64,000 bases of DNA, taken from assembly GCA_020446815.1 (NCBI GenBank), contig JAGRDY010000023.1:86296-150295 (forward strand), written 5' to 3'. Under the pieces are notes generated by a model. It was given only the letters and a program-made list of their open reading frames with translations, was not told the DNA's origin and did not search any database. Shown here in pieces: positions 54,646-63,760 of this stretch (its first letter is position 1; each line of letters starts with the position of its first letter). Made by a program: the position numbers and the translations under genes. This DNA comes from Paracoccaceae bacterium. Lineage in GTDB: Bacteria; Pseudomonadota; Alphaproteobacteria; Rhodobacterales; Rhodobacteraceae.

Positions 54646-57605
54646 CAGCCAACATCCTGCCGCGACGGCATGTCGCTCATCTGCCATTCGCCAAACCGGG
54701 CCAGATGGTCGTAATCGCCTTCCCGGCCTGCCTCGAACACGGCACGGCGCGACGTATAGCCGGTTTGGCGGCGCTGGTATGACTCGATTAGAAGATGAAG
54801 CTGCTTCCAGATCCTGGCCAGCACGTCATCTTCAATAACGATCTCACTTTCCTTGCCGTCGCCCCCCAACTGAAGATATGTCACCGCCTCGACAGGCCGT
54901 GGGCCAAGTTTGGCAAAGCCGCCGCGTTCGACCATGACAGCCTCGAGCAATAATTGTTTTTCAAACGCTCTTTGCTGTTTTTCAGAGGGCAGCACCCCCG
55001 TCTTGTAATCATAGATATGCACCCGGCCATCGGAAAGCAGGTCAATCCTGTCGGGTCGGGCGGTTAGCGTAAAATTACTGTTTTCCAGCGAAACAGAGCC
55101 GCTTTTTTCCAAAATTACCGGTAGACCTCTGGCTGCGCGCTCGACTTCGGAAGCAATGAATTTATCCGCCACATGCATCAGCTTGGCGAGCCAGATGCGT
55201 TGTGCGCTGGGCCAGGGAATTTCAGCGGCAAGCACCGATTCGGCCAAAGCGCGCAATCTGTCACGGGCGGCGCCCTCCTGCTCGCCATCCGGCCGCTGCC
55301 GGATGAAATCCTCGACAATCTTGTGGAGTATCTGCCCGCGCAATCGGGCGCCGGGGACGGCGCGCAACGGATCGAGTGCGCGCAGCCGAAGTATCTGCCT
55401 GGCATAGATAGCATATGGGTCTCGGATCAGGGTGCGGATACCTGTCACGGGCAACTCGTTCGGACGGGCCGCGACGGGCGGCCGCGGGGCAGGGCGCGCC
55501 GCAGCGGGAAATGCCACCTTTTGTTCGGCAGTTGGCGCCACGCACGCAGCGGCCAATTGCAACCATTCGGCCCCGCGCGATCGCATCGCCGCGACGGCCG
55601 CCGCTCCGCCCTGGTCCGGCAGGCCGCGCAGCAGGTTGGTCAATCGCGCCAGCCAGCGTGAAGGTACGGTTTCCGCCTCGGCGTCGCGGATGGCGCGTGA
55701 CAGGATCACGCGCGGCGCATTGGCCGCCTGTTGGAAGTCATGCGCTGACAGTCCGATCTGCCTTTCGGGCGAAAGCAGGCCTACCTTCCGCCGCATCTGC
55801 CGCGACAGCCATGGATCTGGCGCGGTGTTTTGTGGCCAGGTCCCTTCGTTCAAACCCGCCAGAATGACCAGCTCAACCCCCATTACCCGTGCCTCCAGGG
55901 TTCCCCAGATCGAGATAAGGGGATGGGCAGCCTCGATGTGTCGCACGGTTTCATTGCCCAGCACCGACATAACGAGCCGCGCGTATTCCATGGGCGTATA
56001 CTGGCCACCCGCCCCTGCCTCGCGATAAAGATCGGCCATCGTTGCCGCCGCCGCCCGGCCGGCCTCCTTTTGCCAGAGCGCGCTGTTTCCAGCTGTGCCT
56101 TGTGGCCCGGAAGCCAGCCGCTCGGTCAAGGACAAATGCAGCGCGACAATGGCCGAGAGTTGCCCCGCGCCGGTCTGCGCCGCATCTTCGAGAATCCCGG
56201 CCAGCCACTCGGCCCAGGTTAACCGTTCGGATGCGCCCCCGGCGGCCGCCCAGGCACGAATATCCGACCCTTCGGGGAAAGCCGGCCCCTTGCGCCGCAA
56301 GCGTAACTCCAGTTCGCGGGTGAAGCGAAGGTGATTTCCCCGAGCGCCACCTCCGGTCGCCGTCAGCGGGTGTTTCAGCAACGTCAGAATTACGTCACCC
56401 GTCGGTTTTCGCCCCGCGAAATCGGCGACATGGCGCAAGAACCGCCCTGGCGCGGTCTGGGAAAGCGGCTCTCCCGCGCTGTCATCCGGGGTGATCGACC
56501 AACGGTCGAGCGCCGCGGCGACCCTGCGGGTCAGAATCCTGTCCGGTGACACCAAGGCCACCCGGATGCCATCCAGCGCCGCACGCCGCAGACAAAGCGC
56601 AATGGCCAGCGCTTCGGATTGCGGGGTCGGCGCCTCGATCAGCGACAGGCCTTCGCTCGCAGGCCCGAGCGGCCCCAAATCCGCGCCCTCCGCCAGCCAC
56701 TGGTCGGTCACCGGCGCGGGGCGCAGGGCCAATGACAACAGCTTGCTTCGGGCGGGATCGGGGGCCGTCATATGCACCCACGGGCGAATTTCCGAAGGCG
56801 CCATTTTCAGTTCACTGGCGAGGTGCCAAAACCGGAATTGCGGATGATCTTCCGCAGGAAATGTTTTGGAACCGAGACTATTCCAGCCAGAATCGGGCAT
56901 TTCGTGATCAAACCCGGGTAGAACGACGGCGCCTTGCGGAAGCATTGCAACCGCCTTCATCAACATCGACGTCGTGCCACGTGAACCGGTCGAGCCCGCG
57001 ACGATCACAGGATCGACCGGTGGCGCGGCCCGCCAACGCCCGACCAGGTCGTCCACCAGCAGACGCTGGCGCGCCTCCGGATCGGGCGCGGTATCCGTGT
57101 CGAAGTATCGGGTAACAATCCGGATGAAGGTCAGGCTGCGTTCCCAGTGTGCGGCATGGTTTTCGGCCAGTTCGGGGGCTTCCAGTGCGGCGGGCAGAAC
57201 GCCTTCGCCGTGAAGCTCGGCCATGAAATCAGCCAGGCTGTCGGCAAGGTCGTAAATCGCCACGCCCTGCGCGAAACCAGCATCACGCGCCACAACATCG
57301 GCTACCAGCCTCGCCAGTTCCAGCCGCCGCCGGATGGGTGACACAGAGGGCGCCACCCCGGCCAGCGGATCGCGGCCAATCTCGGTGACCAGCCTCAGAC
57401 GCGGCAAGAACAGTGAATCATGATCGTCAAATTCTGCCCGCACGCACCGCAACATGCGCGCGGTGTTCAGAAAAAGCGTAATCCTCGCCATAGCCTCGGG
57501 CGGCTGGTCGGCCATGCGTGCGACAAGACCTGCGACCAGCGCCTTGGGGAAATCCACCCCCGGCGGCAGCGCGAACAACCGCGGTGCGGTTGACGGATCA
57601 AACAT
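54645..57605 (-). CDS. addB: Double-strand break repair protein AddB
   Basis: Second subunit of AddAB, 986 residues. The N-terminal helicase-like domain lacks a clear Walker A lysine, so it is probably a scaffold. The C-terminal nuclease has DRIDLLSDGRVHIYDYKTG and GQILHKIVEDFI. The four cysteines of the Bacillus AddB iron-sulfur cluster are not visible, as in other alphaproteobacteria. It overlaps the murU stop by eight bases. Confidence 0.94.
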   Translation of the reverse strand: MFDPSTAPRLFALPPGVDFPKALVAGLVARMADQPPEAMARITLFLNTARMLRCVRAEFDDHDSLFLPRLRLVTEIGRDPLAGVAPSVSPIRRRLELARLVADVVARDAGFAQGVAIYDLADSLADFMAELHGEGVLPAALEAPELAENHAAHWERSLTFIRIVTRYFDTDTAPDPEARQRLLVDDLVGRWRAAPPVDPVIVAGSTGSRGTTSMLMKAVAMLPQGAVVLPGFDHEMPDSGWNSLGSKTFPAEDHPQFRFWHLASELKMAPSEIRPWVHMTAPDPARSKLLSLALRPAPVTDQWLAEGADLGPLGPASEGLSLIEAPTPQSEALAIALCLRRAALDGIRVALVSPDRILTRRVAAALDRWSITPDDSAGEPLSQTAPGRFLRHVADFAGRKPTGDVILTLLKHPLTATGGGARGNHLRFTRELELRLRRKGPAFPEGSDIRAWAAAGGASERLTWAEWLAGILEDAAQTGAGQLSAIVALHLSLTERLASGPQGTAGNSALWQKEAGRAAAATMADLYREAGAGGQYTPMEYARLVMSVLGNETVRHIEAAHPLISIWGTLEARVMGVELVILAGLNEGTWPQNTAPDPWLSRQMRRKVGLLSPERQIGLSAHDFQQAANAPRVILSRAIRDAEAETVPSRWLARLTNLLRGLPDQGGAAAVAAMRSRGAEWLQLAAACVAPTAEQKVAFPAAARPAPRPPVAARPNELPVTGIRTLIRDPYAIYARQILRLRALDPLRAVPGARLRGQILHKIVEDFIRQRPDGEQEGAARDRLRALAESVLAAEIPWPSAQRIWLAKLMHVADKFIASEVERAARGLPVILEKSGSVSLENSNFTLTARPDRIDLLSDGRVHIYDYKTGVLPSEKQQRAFEKQLLLEAVMVERGGFAKLGPRPVEAVTYLQLGGDGKESEIVIEDDVLARIWKQLHLLIESYQRRQTGYTSRRAVFEAGREGDYDHLARFGEWQMSDMPSRQDVG

Positions 57606-58296
57606 TGCCGCCCCCGTTCAAAAGCGCCTCGGCCAGAGGAATCGACTCGGGCCGGCCAACATCGCACCAGTTGCCGTCATGGGCCACGCCGAATAACCGT
57701 CCTTCGGCCATCAACATGTCCCAGATGCGATTCAGCGAAAATGTCGGCTCTGTGATCCTGGCGAGCAAGCCGGTGGTGATGATCTGCGCCCCCGTATAGA
57801 CGAATTGCGCCCCGCGTGACAGACAGCCATCATCGCCCATCGCGAAGTCTCCGGGCCCGTCGTGGCCCATTGCCCGTTCCTTTGGGACCAAAAGCAACAG
57901 CCCGCCCATCCGCGACGGATCCCATGCTTCGGACAATTGCCCGAGCGCATTGGCACCGCTCCAGACCGCGTCGGTGTTGAGTGTATAGACCGGCCCCGGC
58001 CCCAGCCTGGGCAGAGCCCGCCGAAGGCCGCCGCCGGTGTCGAGCAGCATCGGCGATTCGTCCGACAATTCTATGTCCGTCCGCGCCGCCAGGTGGTCGC
58101 GGATCATCGGCGCAAGATAGTGCAGGTTGACGACGATCTTACGAATGGCAGTACCGTCAACCTGGCCAAGCGCGTGGTCGATCAACGCCTTTCCGCCGAC
58201 CGCGATCAATGGCTTGGGCCGCGCTGCCGTCAGGGGCATCATGCGAGTGCCAAAACCTGCCGCAAAGAGCATCAAAGCGTCTGGCCGATGCCACAT
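57598..58296 (-). CDS. murU: N-acetylmuramate 1-phosphate uridylyltransferase-like nucleotidyltransferase
   Basis: Sugar-1-phosphate nucleotidyltransferase of 232 residues. Motifs LFAAGFGTRMMPLTAARPKPLI (residues 10-31) and LLDTGGGLRRALP are typical of the MurU/RfbA-like group. Together with the adjacent AmgK-like kinase it matches the two-enzyme route that recycles N-acetylmuramate to UDP-MurNAc while bypassing MurA. Start at 58296 (MWHRPDALMLF) lies inside the 3' end of the kinase gene. Confidence 0.85.
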   Translation of the reverse strand: MWHRPDALMLFAAGFGTRMMPLTAARPKPLIAVGGKALIDHALGQVDGTAIRKIVVNLHYLAPMIRDHLAARTDIELSDESPMLLDTGGGLRRALPRLGPGPVYTLNTDAVWSGANALGQLSEAWDPSRMGGLLLLVPKERAMGHDGPGDFAMGDDGCLSRGAQFVYTGAQIITTGLLARITEPTFSLNRIWDMLMAEGRLFGVAHDGNWCDVGRPESIPLAEALLNGGGNV

Positions 58297-59291
58297 GAAT
58301 CCCTGATCCTTTGCAATCTTTCCGGGGTGGGGGGCGGGAAATCGCTGTTGACGGCCCTGGACAACGCGGCAAGTTCGGGATGCCCGAGATCGCGTTGCAG
58401 ATACCCCCAGACCCGAGGAATGTAATCGAGGTAATGCGCCCTTCCGTCGCGCTTGGCAAGCCGCGCGAATATGCCGATGATCCGCAAGGCGCGTTGCACC
58501 CCCAAAAGGGCATAGACAGCCCGGAAGGGCCTTTCGCTCAGGCCTTTTGCGGTGCAATAGCGCGCAATCATCGCCGACTCGGTCGCTGGCGACACATCGC
58601 GGCGCGCATCCTGCAGAAGCGAGGCGAAATCATAGGCCGGATCGGCCAGAACCGCATCCTGGAAATCAAGCAGCCCCACGCGGGCATGACCCTGCCGCTT
58701 CGGCAACCAGATCAGGTTTTCGGCATGAAAGTCGCGCAAGCATACGACCGCAGGCAGACAGCAAAGCCGGTCGCATTCCGTGCGTATCAGTGCCGATATT
58801 TCGGTTGCGGCCCTGCCGTGCGCGCCGCCGGTATCCCCCAGATACCAGGCAAGTACCTCATCGACGAGCCCTGCCAGCGCCGGACCATCCATGGGCGCAA
58901 GAAATCCCGGCGCAGGGCAGCGGTGCAGCGCGGACAGAAAATCGGTTGCGGCGGTGTAAAGTTCGCCTTCATGCCCCGGGTTTTGCGCCGCAAGACGGGC
59001 AAAAACAGCGTCGCCCAGATCTTCGACCAACAAAATCCCCTGCACGCCATCTTCTGCCAGAATGCCGGGCGCTGCAAATCCCACAGCGCGCAGCCACCGC
59101 GCCATTCGCGAAAATGCGTGGACGCTTTCGCCTTTCTCGGGCGGAGCATCCATCAGCACCGCGCTCCGGCTGCCCAAGCACAACCGTTCGTAACGCCGTG
59201 CCGAGGCATCCCCCGCAAGCGGTCTGCGCGACGCATCCGACCACCCGGCCTTGCGCAGGAAATCGGCAATGGCATGGTTTCGATCAGCCAT
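58272..59291 (-). CDS. amgK: N-acetylmuramate/N-acetylglucosamine anomeric kinase-like phosphotransferase
   Basis: Aminoglycoside-phosphotransferase-fold kinase, 339 residues. The nucleotide site includes GDASARRYERL, the catalytic loop CLRDFHAENLIWL (Brenner-type D with N) and metal-binding GLLDFQDAVLADPAYDFASLL. Next to murU, it fits AmgK, which phosphorylates MurNAc at C1. Start at 59291 overlaps tsaE by eight bases, and its end overlaps murU by 25 bases. Confidence 0.85.
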   Translation of the reverse strand: MADRNHAIADFLRKAGWSDASRRPLAGDASARRYERLCLGSRSAVLMDAPPEKGESVHAFSRMARWLRAVGFAAPGILAEDGVQGILLVEDLGDAVFARLAAQNPGHEGELYTAATDFLSALHRCPAPGFLAPMDGPALAGLVDEVLAWYLGDTGGAHGRAATEISALIRTECDRLCCLPAVVCLRDFHAENLIWLPKRQGHARVGLLDFQDAVLADPAYDFASLLQDARRDVSPATESAMIARYCTAKGLSERPFRAVYALLGVQRALRIIGIFARLAKRDGRAHYLDYIPRVWGYLQRDLGHPELAALSRAVNSDFPPPTPERLQRIRDSCGIGQTL

Positions 59292-59793
59292 TTTCACCCG
59301 GCCTGTCCTCGGCCAGCCTCGCCAGAACGGGGGTCCAACGCGGAGCCGTGGCACAAAACGCAATTGTGCGAATGTCGCTTTCGGGATTCAGCGAAATACG
59401 CATTGTCAGTGCGGTTTTCGGTGCCAGATCGCCCAGCCGGTCAGGCCATTCGATCAAGGTGACGGCATCGGAAAATGCCTCTTCCAGGCCGAGCTCCAGG
59501 GCCTGTTCGGGCGAGGTCAACCGGTAAAGATCGGCATGCCAGATCGACACATTCGCCAGATCGTATATCTGCACCAACGTGAAAGTCGGAGAGGGCACAT
59601 CCTCGTGCCAGCCTTCCGCGGCCATCCGCGCCTGAATCAGTGATCTGCAAAAATGCGATTTGCCTGCACCTGTCGGCCCGTCAAGCAAGACCACATCGCC
59701 TGGCACAAGTCTCGGTGCCAGCCATCTGGCCAGCGCCGCCGTATCATCCGGCGACGCCAAGACAAGTTTTACCGAAGGCATGGGATCGCTCAT
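59284..59793 (-). CDS. tsaE: tRNA threonylcarbamoyladenosine biosynthesis ATPase TsaE
   Basis: ATPase needed for t6A modification of tRNA with TsaB and TsaD. The protein is 169 residues from the start used (MSDPMPSVKLV, 59793). It has the P-loop LLDGPTGAGKSHFCRSL, the family block SPTFTLVQIYDL and the HADLYRL motif. An ATG at 59802 is an equal alternative. First of the tsaE-amgK-murU-addB-addA run, all overlapping; expression must therefore be linked. Confidence 0.93.
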   Translation of the reverse strand: MSDPMPSVKLVLASPDDTAALARWLAPRLVPGDVVLLDGPTGAGKSHFCRSLIQARMAAEGWHEDVPSPTFTLVQIYDLANVSIWHADLYRLTSPEQALELGLEEAFSDAVTLIEWPDRLGDLAPKTALTMRISLNPESDIRTIAFCATAPRWTPVLARLAEDRPGENG

Positions 59794-59851
59794 GGATGTC
59801 ATGCGATGACTTTTACTGCGCCACACAGCACTCGCAAGCCATTTGGCCAAA

Positions 59852-61447
59852 TCAGGTTTCGGCAGCTTCCCCGGCTGCCGGCCGTGACGAAATGGCGCGC
59901 ACCGCACCGTCGGGCTCGATCAAACCCGCAAAACCGATCAAAGTCCTGCCGCCGGAGAGCGCGATGGCCTCGCATGTCAGGGCGCGGCCATCCCTGAGCT
60001 GGATTTCCGCACGCCAATCCGACCGTTCGTCGATACTGACCACGAAATCCCGCAATGCGTCCCAGAAGGGCGTTGGCATGCATGCGGATTGCCATTGCCG
60101 GATCGAGTCGGAAATGGTGATCACGCCGAGGGTCGCGCCGGGATCCAGGCCCCAAAGCGCCGAATAGGCGGTGTTTGACAAGATGAGTTCACCCGCCGGC
60201 GAAAAAACCGAAAACGCATTCCCGATGGCATTGATCACTTCCTGCCCCAGTTCGACTTCGGAGTGAAAATGACGTGACAATGTGGTCTCGGCGCTGATGT
60301 CTTCGATCTGAAAGGCCAACGCGCCATCCGGGTGGGGTTGGCCGGTGACCTTGTAGGTCCGACCGGTTTCAAGATTCCAGACTTCTTCGAACTGCCCCGA
60401 TGCCGCGGCCAATTCAAGCGCCGCAGCCTGATCGCGCCAGCCATGATAGTTCTTGGGCTCAGGAATGATCCGGCATTCGCGCAAGCGATCGAAAAAGTCA
60501 AAGAGCGATGGTTTCGATGAAAGAAATTCGAAATCCAGCGACGTCAGATCAATCAGCGCGGGGTTGAACATCGCCAACTGTCGCTGGCGGTTGAAAATGG
60601 CCAGCCCGATCGACAGATTGGCAAATGTCTTTGTCAGTGTTTGAACGAATTCGTGAAGTTCTCTTTCCGCCTTGACGATGGCATCGGCTCGTAGCGCGTA
60701 AAACAAAGTTCCAGCCGGGCTGGCATGGCAATGCCACTCATACCACTGGCCGAATGAACCTTGCGGATAGTGCAGCCTGGCGCGCGCACAATCGCCCGAA
60801 CGAGCCTCGACAGGGATTTCAGGAAACAGCTTCGGAATCGGCCAGGTCAATGAACCGTCCTTGATCGGCACTTGCTCGGTAATGCAGGCAATATAGGCCT
60901 GGTTGGCCCAAACGATCGTTCCTGTGGTGTCGACTCTCCAGATCAGCAACGGAGCACAGGCCAGCGTTTCGCGCAGATCGGCAAGCTCCTTCTCCTGTGC
61001 GCCCTGGCTCAGGCCATCGATCCAGATTGCCTGACCTTCCAAAGACAGATCCGCGACGCTGACGCGAAGCATCCCGTCAATGCCTTCGATGCGCAGGCGA
61101 AGTGAACTTTTCTCACCGCCTTTCATTTCTACCATTTCCGACCCGGAAATATGCGAAATTCGATCTTCCAGCGCGATAAAATGCGGCGCCAGATAGGCCA
61201 GGAGCCGGTCCCATTCCGAGCCGAGTTCGGGAAGTGTCTCGATCAGCGATTTCGCCGAAGGCGTGGCGTCGACCAGGTCGCGATCCTCGAACAGAAACAC
61301 AGCCTGATCGGCAGGTAGGGACTGCACCGAAACCGCCATTGCGCCCCGGCGCCTCGATGGGACCACTGTCAACAGGATAAGCGTTGCCAGCGTAATGAAA
61401 ACCGACGCAACAACCACCGCGGCAGCAGGCAAGTATGGTGCCATCAT
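59852..61447 (-). CDS. PAS-domain membrane protein without kinase domain
   Basis: A 531-residue protein with one N-terminal membrane segment (LPAAAVVVASVFITLATLILLTVV) and several PAS-like segments. One is near residues 165-270 (LLIWRVDTTGTIVWANQAYIA), one after 290 and one near 400 (GNAFSVFSPAGELILSNTAYSALWGLDPGATLG). No histidine kinase, GGDEF or EAL domain follows; it ends SSRPAAGEAAET. It may be a sensor that works with a separate kinase. A full CtrA site lies 59 bases upstream of the start at 61447. It lies between tsaE and regB. Confidence 0.85.
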   Translation of the reverse strand: MMAPYLPAAAVVVASVFITLATLILLTVVPSRRRGAMAVSVQSLPADQAVFLFEDRDLVDATPSAKSLIETLPELGSEWDRLLAYLAPHFIALEDRISHISGSEMVEMKGGEKSSLRLRIEGIDGMLRVSVADLSLEGQAIWIDGLSQGAQEKELADLRETLACAPLLIWRVDTTGTIVWANQAYIACITEQVPIKDGSLTWPIPKLFPEIPVEARSGDCARARLHYPQGSFGQWYEWHCHASPAGTLFYALRADAIVKAERELHEFVQTLTKTFANLSIGLAIFNRQRQLAMFNPALIDLTSLDFEFLSSKPSLFDFFDRLRECRIIPEPKNYHGWRDQAAALELAAASGQFEEVWNLETGRTYKVTGQPHPDGALAFQIEDISAETTLSRHFHSEVELGQEVINAIGNAFSVFSPAGELILSNTAYSALWGLDPGATLGVITISDSIRQWQSACMPTPFWDALRDFVVSIDERSDWRAEIQLRDGRALTCEAIALSGGRTLIGFAGLIEPDGAVRAISSRPAAGEAAET

Positions 61448-61505
61448 GACAGAACCGCTCTTCCCCAGGGGGTCCGTCCCCGGCAAGCAGATTTAAGGTA
61501 AGTGG

Positions 61506-61521
61506 TTAACGCGACGTTAAC
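61506..61521. promoter_or_regulatory. Full CtrA-binding site upstream of the PAS gene
   Basis: TTAACGCGACGTTAAC matches both TTAA-N7-TTAA and the palindromic form TTAAC-N5-GTTAAC reported for CtrA in Rhodobacterales. The preceding base is G, so GTTAAC occurs twice. It lies in the 158-base gap between the PAS gene start and the regB stop. It could control the PAS gene. Confidence 0.75.
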
Positions 61522-61605
61522 ATTACAACCCTAGGGCGATATTAACTGATTTTCCGATGCTTTCTTTCCCCGTCAACATCGAAGGGCACAGCCGCTGCGG
61601 CCATG

Positions 61606-63000
61606 CTAGAATTGCTGGTTTTCCCCAAGCGCACCCATGCGATCGGCTTCGATTTCCCGGCGCGGCCAGGTAACTTCGACAACGGCGCCTGACCTGGCAG
61701 GGTGCTCGTCTTCGGACAAAAATGGGTCCGCGGCATTAAAGAAACTCAAACTGGCCCCGGTGCGTTCCAATAGCGTCTTGGCGATGAATAGCCCCAAGCC
61801 CATACTGTCATACTCAGGGCGCTCGACACTGGTTTCGCTTCGCTTGCCGCGCATGAACGGATCGCCGATCCTGCCAATCAGGAGCGGCGGATACCCCCTG
61901 CCATTGTCGACAATTCGGATCATGATCCGCTCCGAATTCCATTCCACTTCGATCCAGACGTCGGATTTCGCGAAGTCCACCGCGTTCTGGATCAGGTTGC
62001 GCAAACCGTGGATGATTTCGGGCCTGCGAAAAATGACGGGCTGGTCGGGCGCCGTGCCGGTGTCAATATGAAGCGCGATTCCGCGCTGCGAATGCGGCTC
62101 CGCAGCTTCCGCGACAACCGCCCCAAGCGGGGCGGAACGCAGATGGAGATCGTCCTTTCCGGCCTTGCCCATCGAGCGTAGAATGTCGCGGCACCGGTCG
62201 GCCTGTTCGCGGATAAGTTCCGCATCCTGGAGCAATTCAGGCTGATCGCTCAGGTCAGCGACCAATTCGGTGCTGACCAGCTTTATCGTGGCGAGAGGCG
62301 TGCCCAATTCATGCGCCGCCGCCGCAACGACGCCGCCCAGATCGGTAAGTTTTTGTTCGCGCGCGAGGGCCATCTGGGTGGCAAGAAGCGCATCGCCCAT
62401 CGAATGTATCTCCGAGGCGACGCGATGCGCATACTGGCCCAGAAAGATGACACCAATGACAATGGCCAGCCAGAACCCGAAGCCAAACAAGTCAGGCACA
62501 CCGATAATGTCACCTGCTTTGGTCCGAAGCGGCAGGTGCACGAACGCGACAAGAGTGACCAGTACAATCGTCACCATTCCGACCAGTACGGTTGCCCGCA
62601 TCCTTAGGGATGTCGCGGCAATCGTCGACGGTGCCAGAAAAAGCAGGGCAAACGGGTTGCTCAATCCGCCGGTCAGGAAAATCAACACGGCAAGTTGAAC
62701 CGTATCGAAAAGCAGCATCAGGACCGTTTCCGTTTCCGTCAGACGGCGGCTTTGGGGAATGACGAAGATGGCGGCGAGATTTGCCAAAACGGCGGTACCC
62801 ACAGCCATGAGGCAATACACGAGTTCAAGATGGATGTCATAAAAGCGCCAGGCCACGAATATTGCGGCAAGTTGCCCGGCGACCGCCATCCAGCGCAGCA
62901 GGATCAAGGTGCGCAGGCGCACCCAGTGTTTATGATCCTCGCGGGGATTGTGGTCTTGCGCTTTTGCGCTGTAGCCTGTTTGTGGCACTGGTAAACTCAT
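61606..63000 (-). CDS. regB: Redox sensor histidine kinase RegB (PrrB/ActS)
   Basis: Global redox sensor kinase that responds to quinone and disulfide state. The 464-residue protein has six N-terminal membrane helices and the quinone-binding heptad GGLSNPF (residues 111-117). The H box is AAAAHELGTPLATI (H230), and the conserved redox cysteine is in QADRCRDILRSMGKAGKDDLHL (C270). The ATPase has RNLIQNAVDFA and SMGLGLFIA. It is divergent from senC and regA, as in Rhodobacter. It phosphorylates RegA. Confidence 0.95.
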   Translation of the reverse strand: MSLPVPQTGYSAKAQDHNPREDHKHWVRLRTLILLRWMAVAGQLAAIFVAWRFYDIHLELVYCLMAVGTAVLANLAAIFVIPQSRRLTETETVLMLLFDTVQLAVLIFLTGGLSNPFALLFLAPSTIAATSLRMRATVLVGMVTIVLVTLVAFVHLPLRTKAGDIIGVPDLFGFGFWLAIVIGVIFLGQYAHRVASEIHSMGDALLATQMALAREQKLTDLGGVVAAAAHELGTPLATIKLVSTELVADLSDQPELLQDAELIREQADRCRDILRSMGKAGKDDLHLRSAPLGAVVAEAAEPHSQRGIALHIDTGTAPDQPVIFRRPEIIHGLRNLIQNAVDFAKSDVWIEVEWNSERIMIRIVDNGRGYPPLLIGRIGDPFMRGKRSETSVERPEYDSMGLGLFIAKTLLERTGASLSFFNAADPFLSEDEHPARSGAVVEVTWPRREIEADRMGALGENQQF

Positions 63001-63065
63001 GCATTGGATTGATAGCCCCTGCGCAATGAGCGATCAATGCAGCCTCAGGTCAAAGGAAAAATCGC

Positions 63066-63695
63066 ATGCAAGTATCGACCCGCAGCTTCGTCTTGGCCGC
63101 GATTTCGGTGATCGCGATTGGCCTGGTGGCCACCTATGCGGTGACGCAATACGGCAAGGCGGACCGGTTTGCCGATTGCCGGGCCAGCCAGATTGCTGGC
63201 GGCGGAACGGTTGGCGGCCCGTTCGATCTGATCGACGAAAACAACCGCCTTGTCACCGAGAGAGATGTCATCACCGGCCCGACCCTGGTGTATTTCGGCT
63301 ATACCTATTGCCCCGATGTCTGCCCGACGGATACGGCGCGCAACGCCGAAGCCGTCGATATTTTGGAGGAAATGGGTTACGATGTGGCCCCGGTTTTCAT
63401 CTCGGTCGATCCGCGTAGGGATACACCCGATGTCCTCAAGGAATGGACGGACTATATCCATCCGCGCCTACTGGGCCTGACCGGATCGCCTGAACAAATC
63501 AACGCTGTCACCAAAGCCTATAAAACTTACTACAAGGTTCCTGATGATCCGACGGATGAATACTACCTGGTCGATCACATGACCCAAACCTATCTGATGT
63601 TTCCCGACATAGGTTTCGTGGAGTTCTTTTCGCGCTCGGACGCGCCACAAGACGTGGCCAACCGCACCGCTTGTTTCATCGACGCCGCCAAATAG
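63066..63695 (+). CDS. senC: SCO1/SenC family copper chaperone
   Basis: Membrane-anchored periplasmic copper chaperone for cytochrome oxidase assembly, also linked to RegB signalling (PrrC in R. sphaeroides). The 209-residue protein has one N-terminal anchor (FVLAAISVIAIGLVATYAV), the copper motif YCPDVC (C82, C86) and the distal histidine in YYLVDHMTQTYLM. It lies between the divergent regB (65-base gap) and regA. Confidence 0.95.
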   Translation: MQVSTRSFVLAAISVIAIGLVATYAVTQYGKADRFADCRASQIAGGGTVGGPFDLIDENNRLVTERDVITGPTLVYFGYTYCPDVCPTDTARNAEAVDILEEMGYDVAPVFISVDPRRDTPDVLKEWTDYIHPRLLGLTGSPEQINAVTKAYKTYYKVPDDPTDEYYLVDHMTQTYLMFPDIGFVEFFSRSDAPQDVANRTACFIDAAK

Positions 63696-63734
63696 GCCGG
63701 TTTGACCACGGCTGCCGAACATCCTAAAACCGGC
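63696..63734. repeat. Inverted repeat between senC and regA
   Basis: GCCGGTTT (63696-63703) and AAACCGGC (63727-63734) are perfect eight-base arms around a 23-base loop, filling most of the 65-base gap. No T-run follows. It could be a processing site or a partial terminator that sets the ratio of SenC to RegA. Confidence 0.45.
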
Positions 63735-63760
63735 AAAACCGCAAATCCCGGAGCTTCCGC

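Noticed and set aside
54645-57605. Iron-sulfur cluster in AddB
   Set aside because: The four-cysteine pattern known from Bacillus AddB is not visible in the C-terminal nuclease region.
58311-59462. 383-codon plus-strand frame opposite amgK
   Set aside because: Antisense to a kinase with intact catalytic motifs; composition is basic and low in order, typical of a mirror frame.
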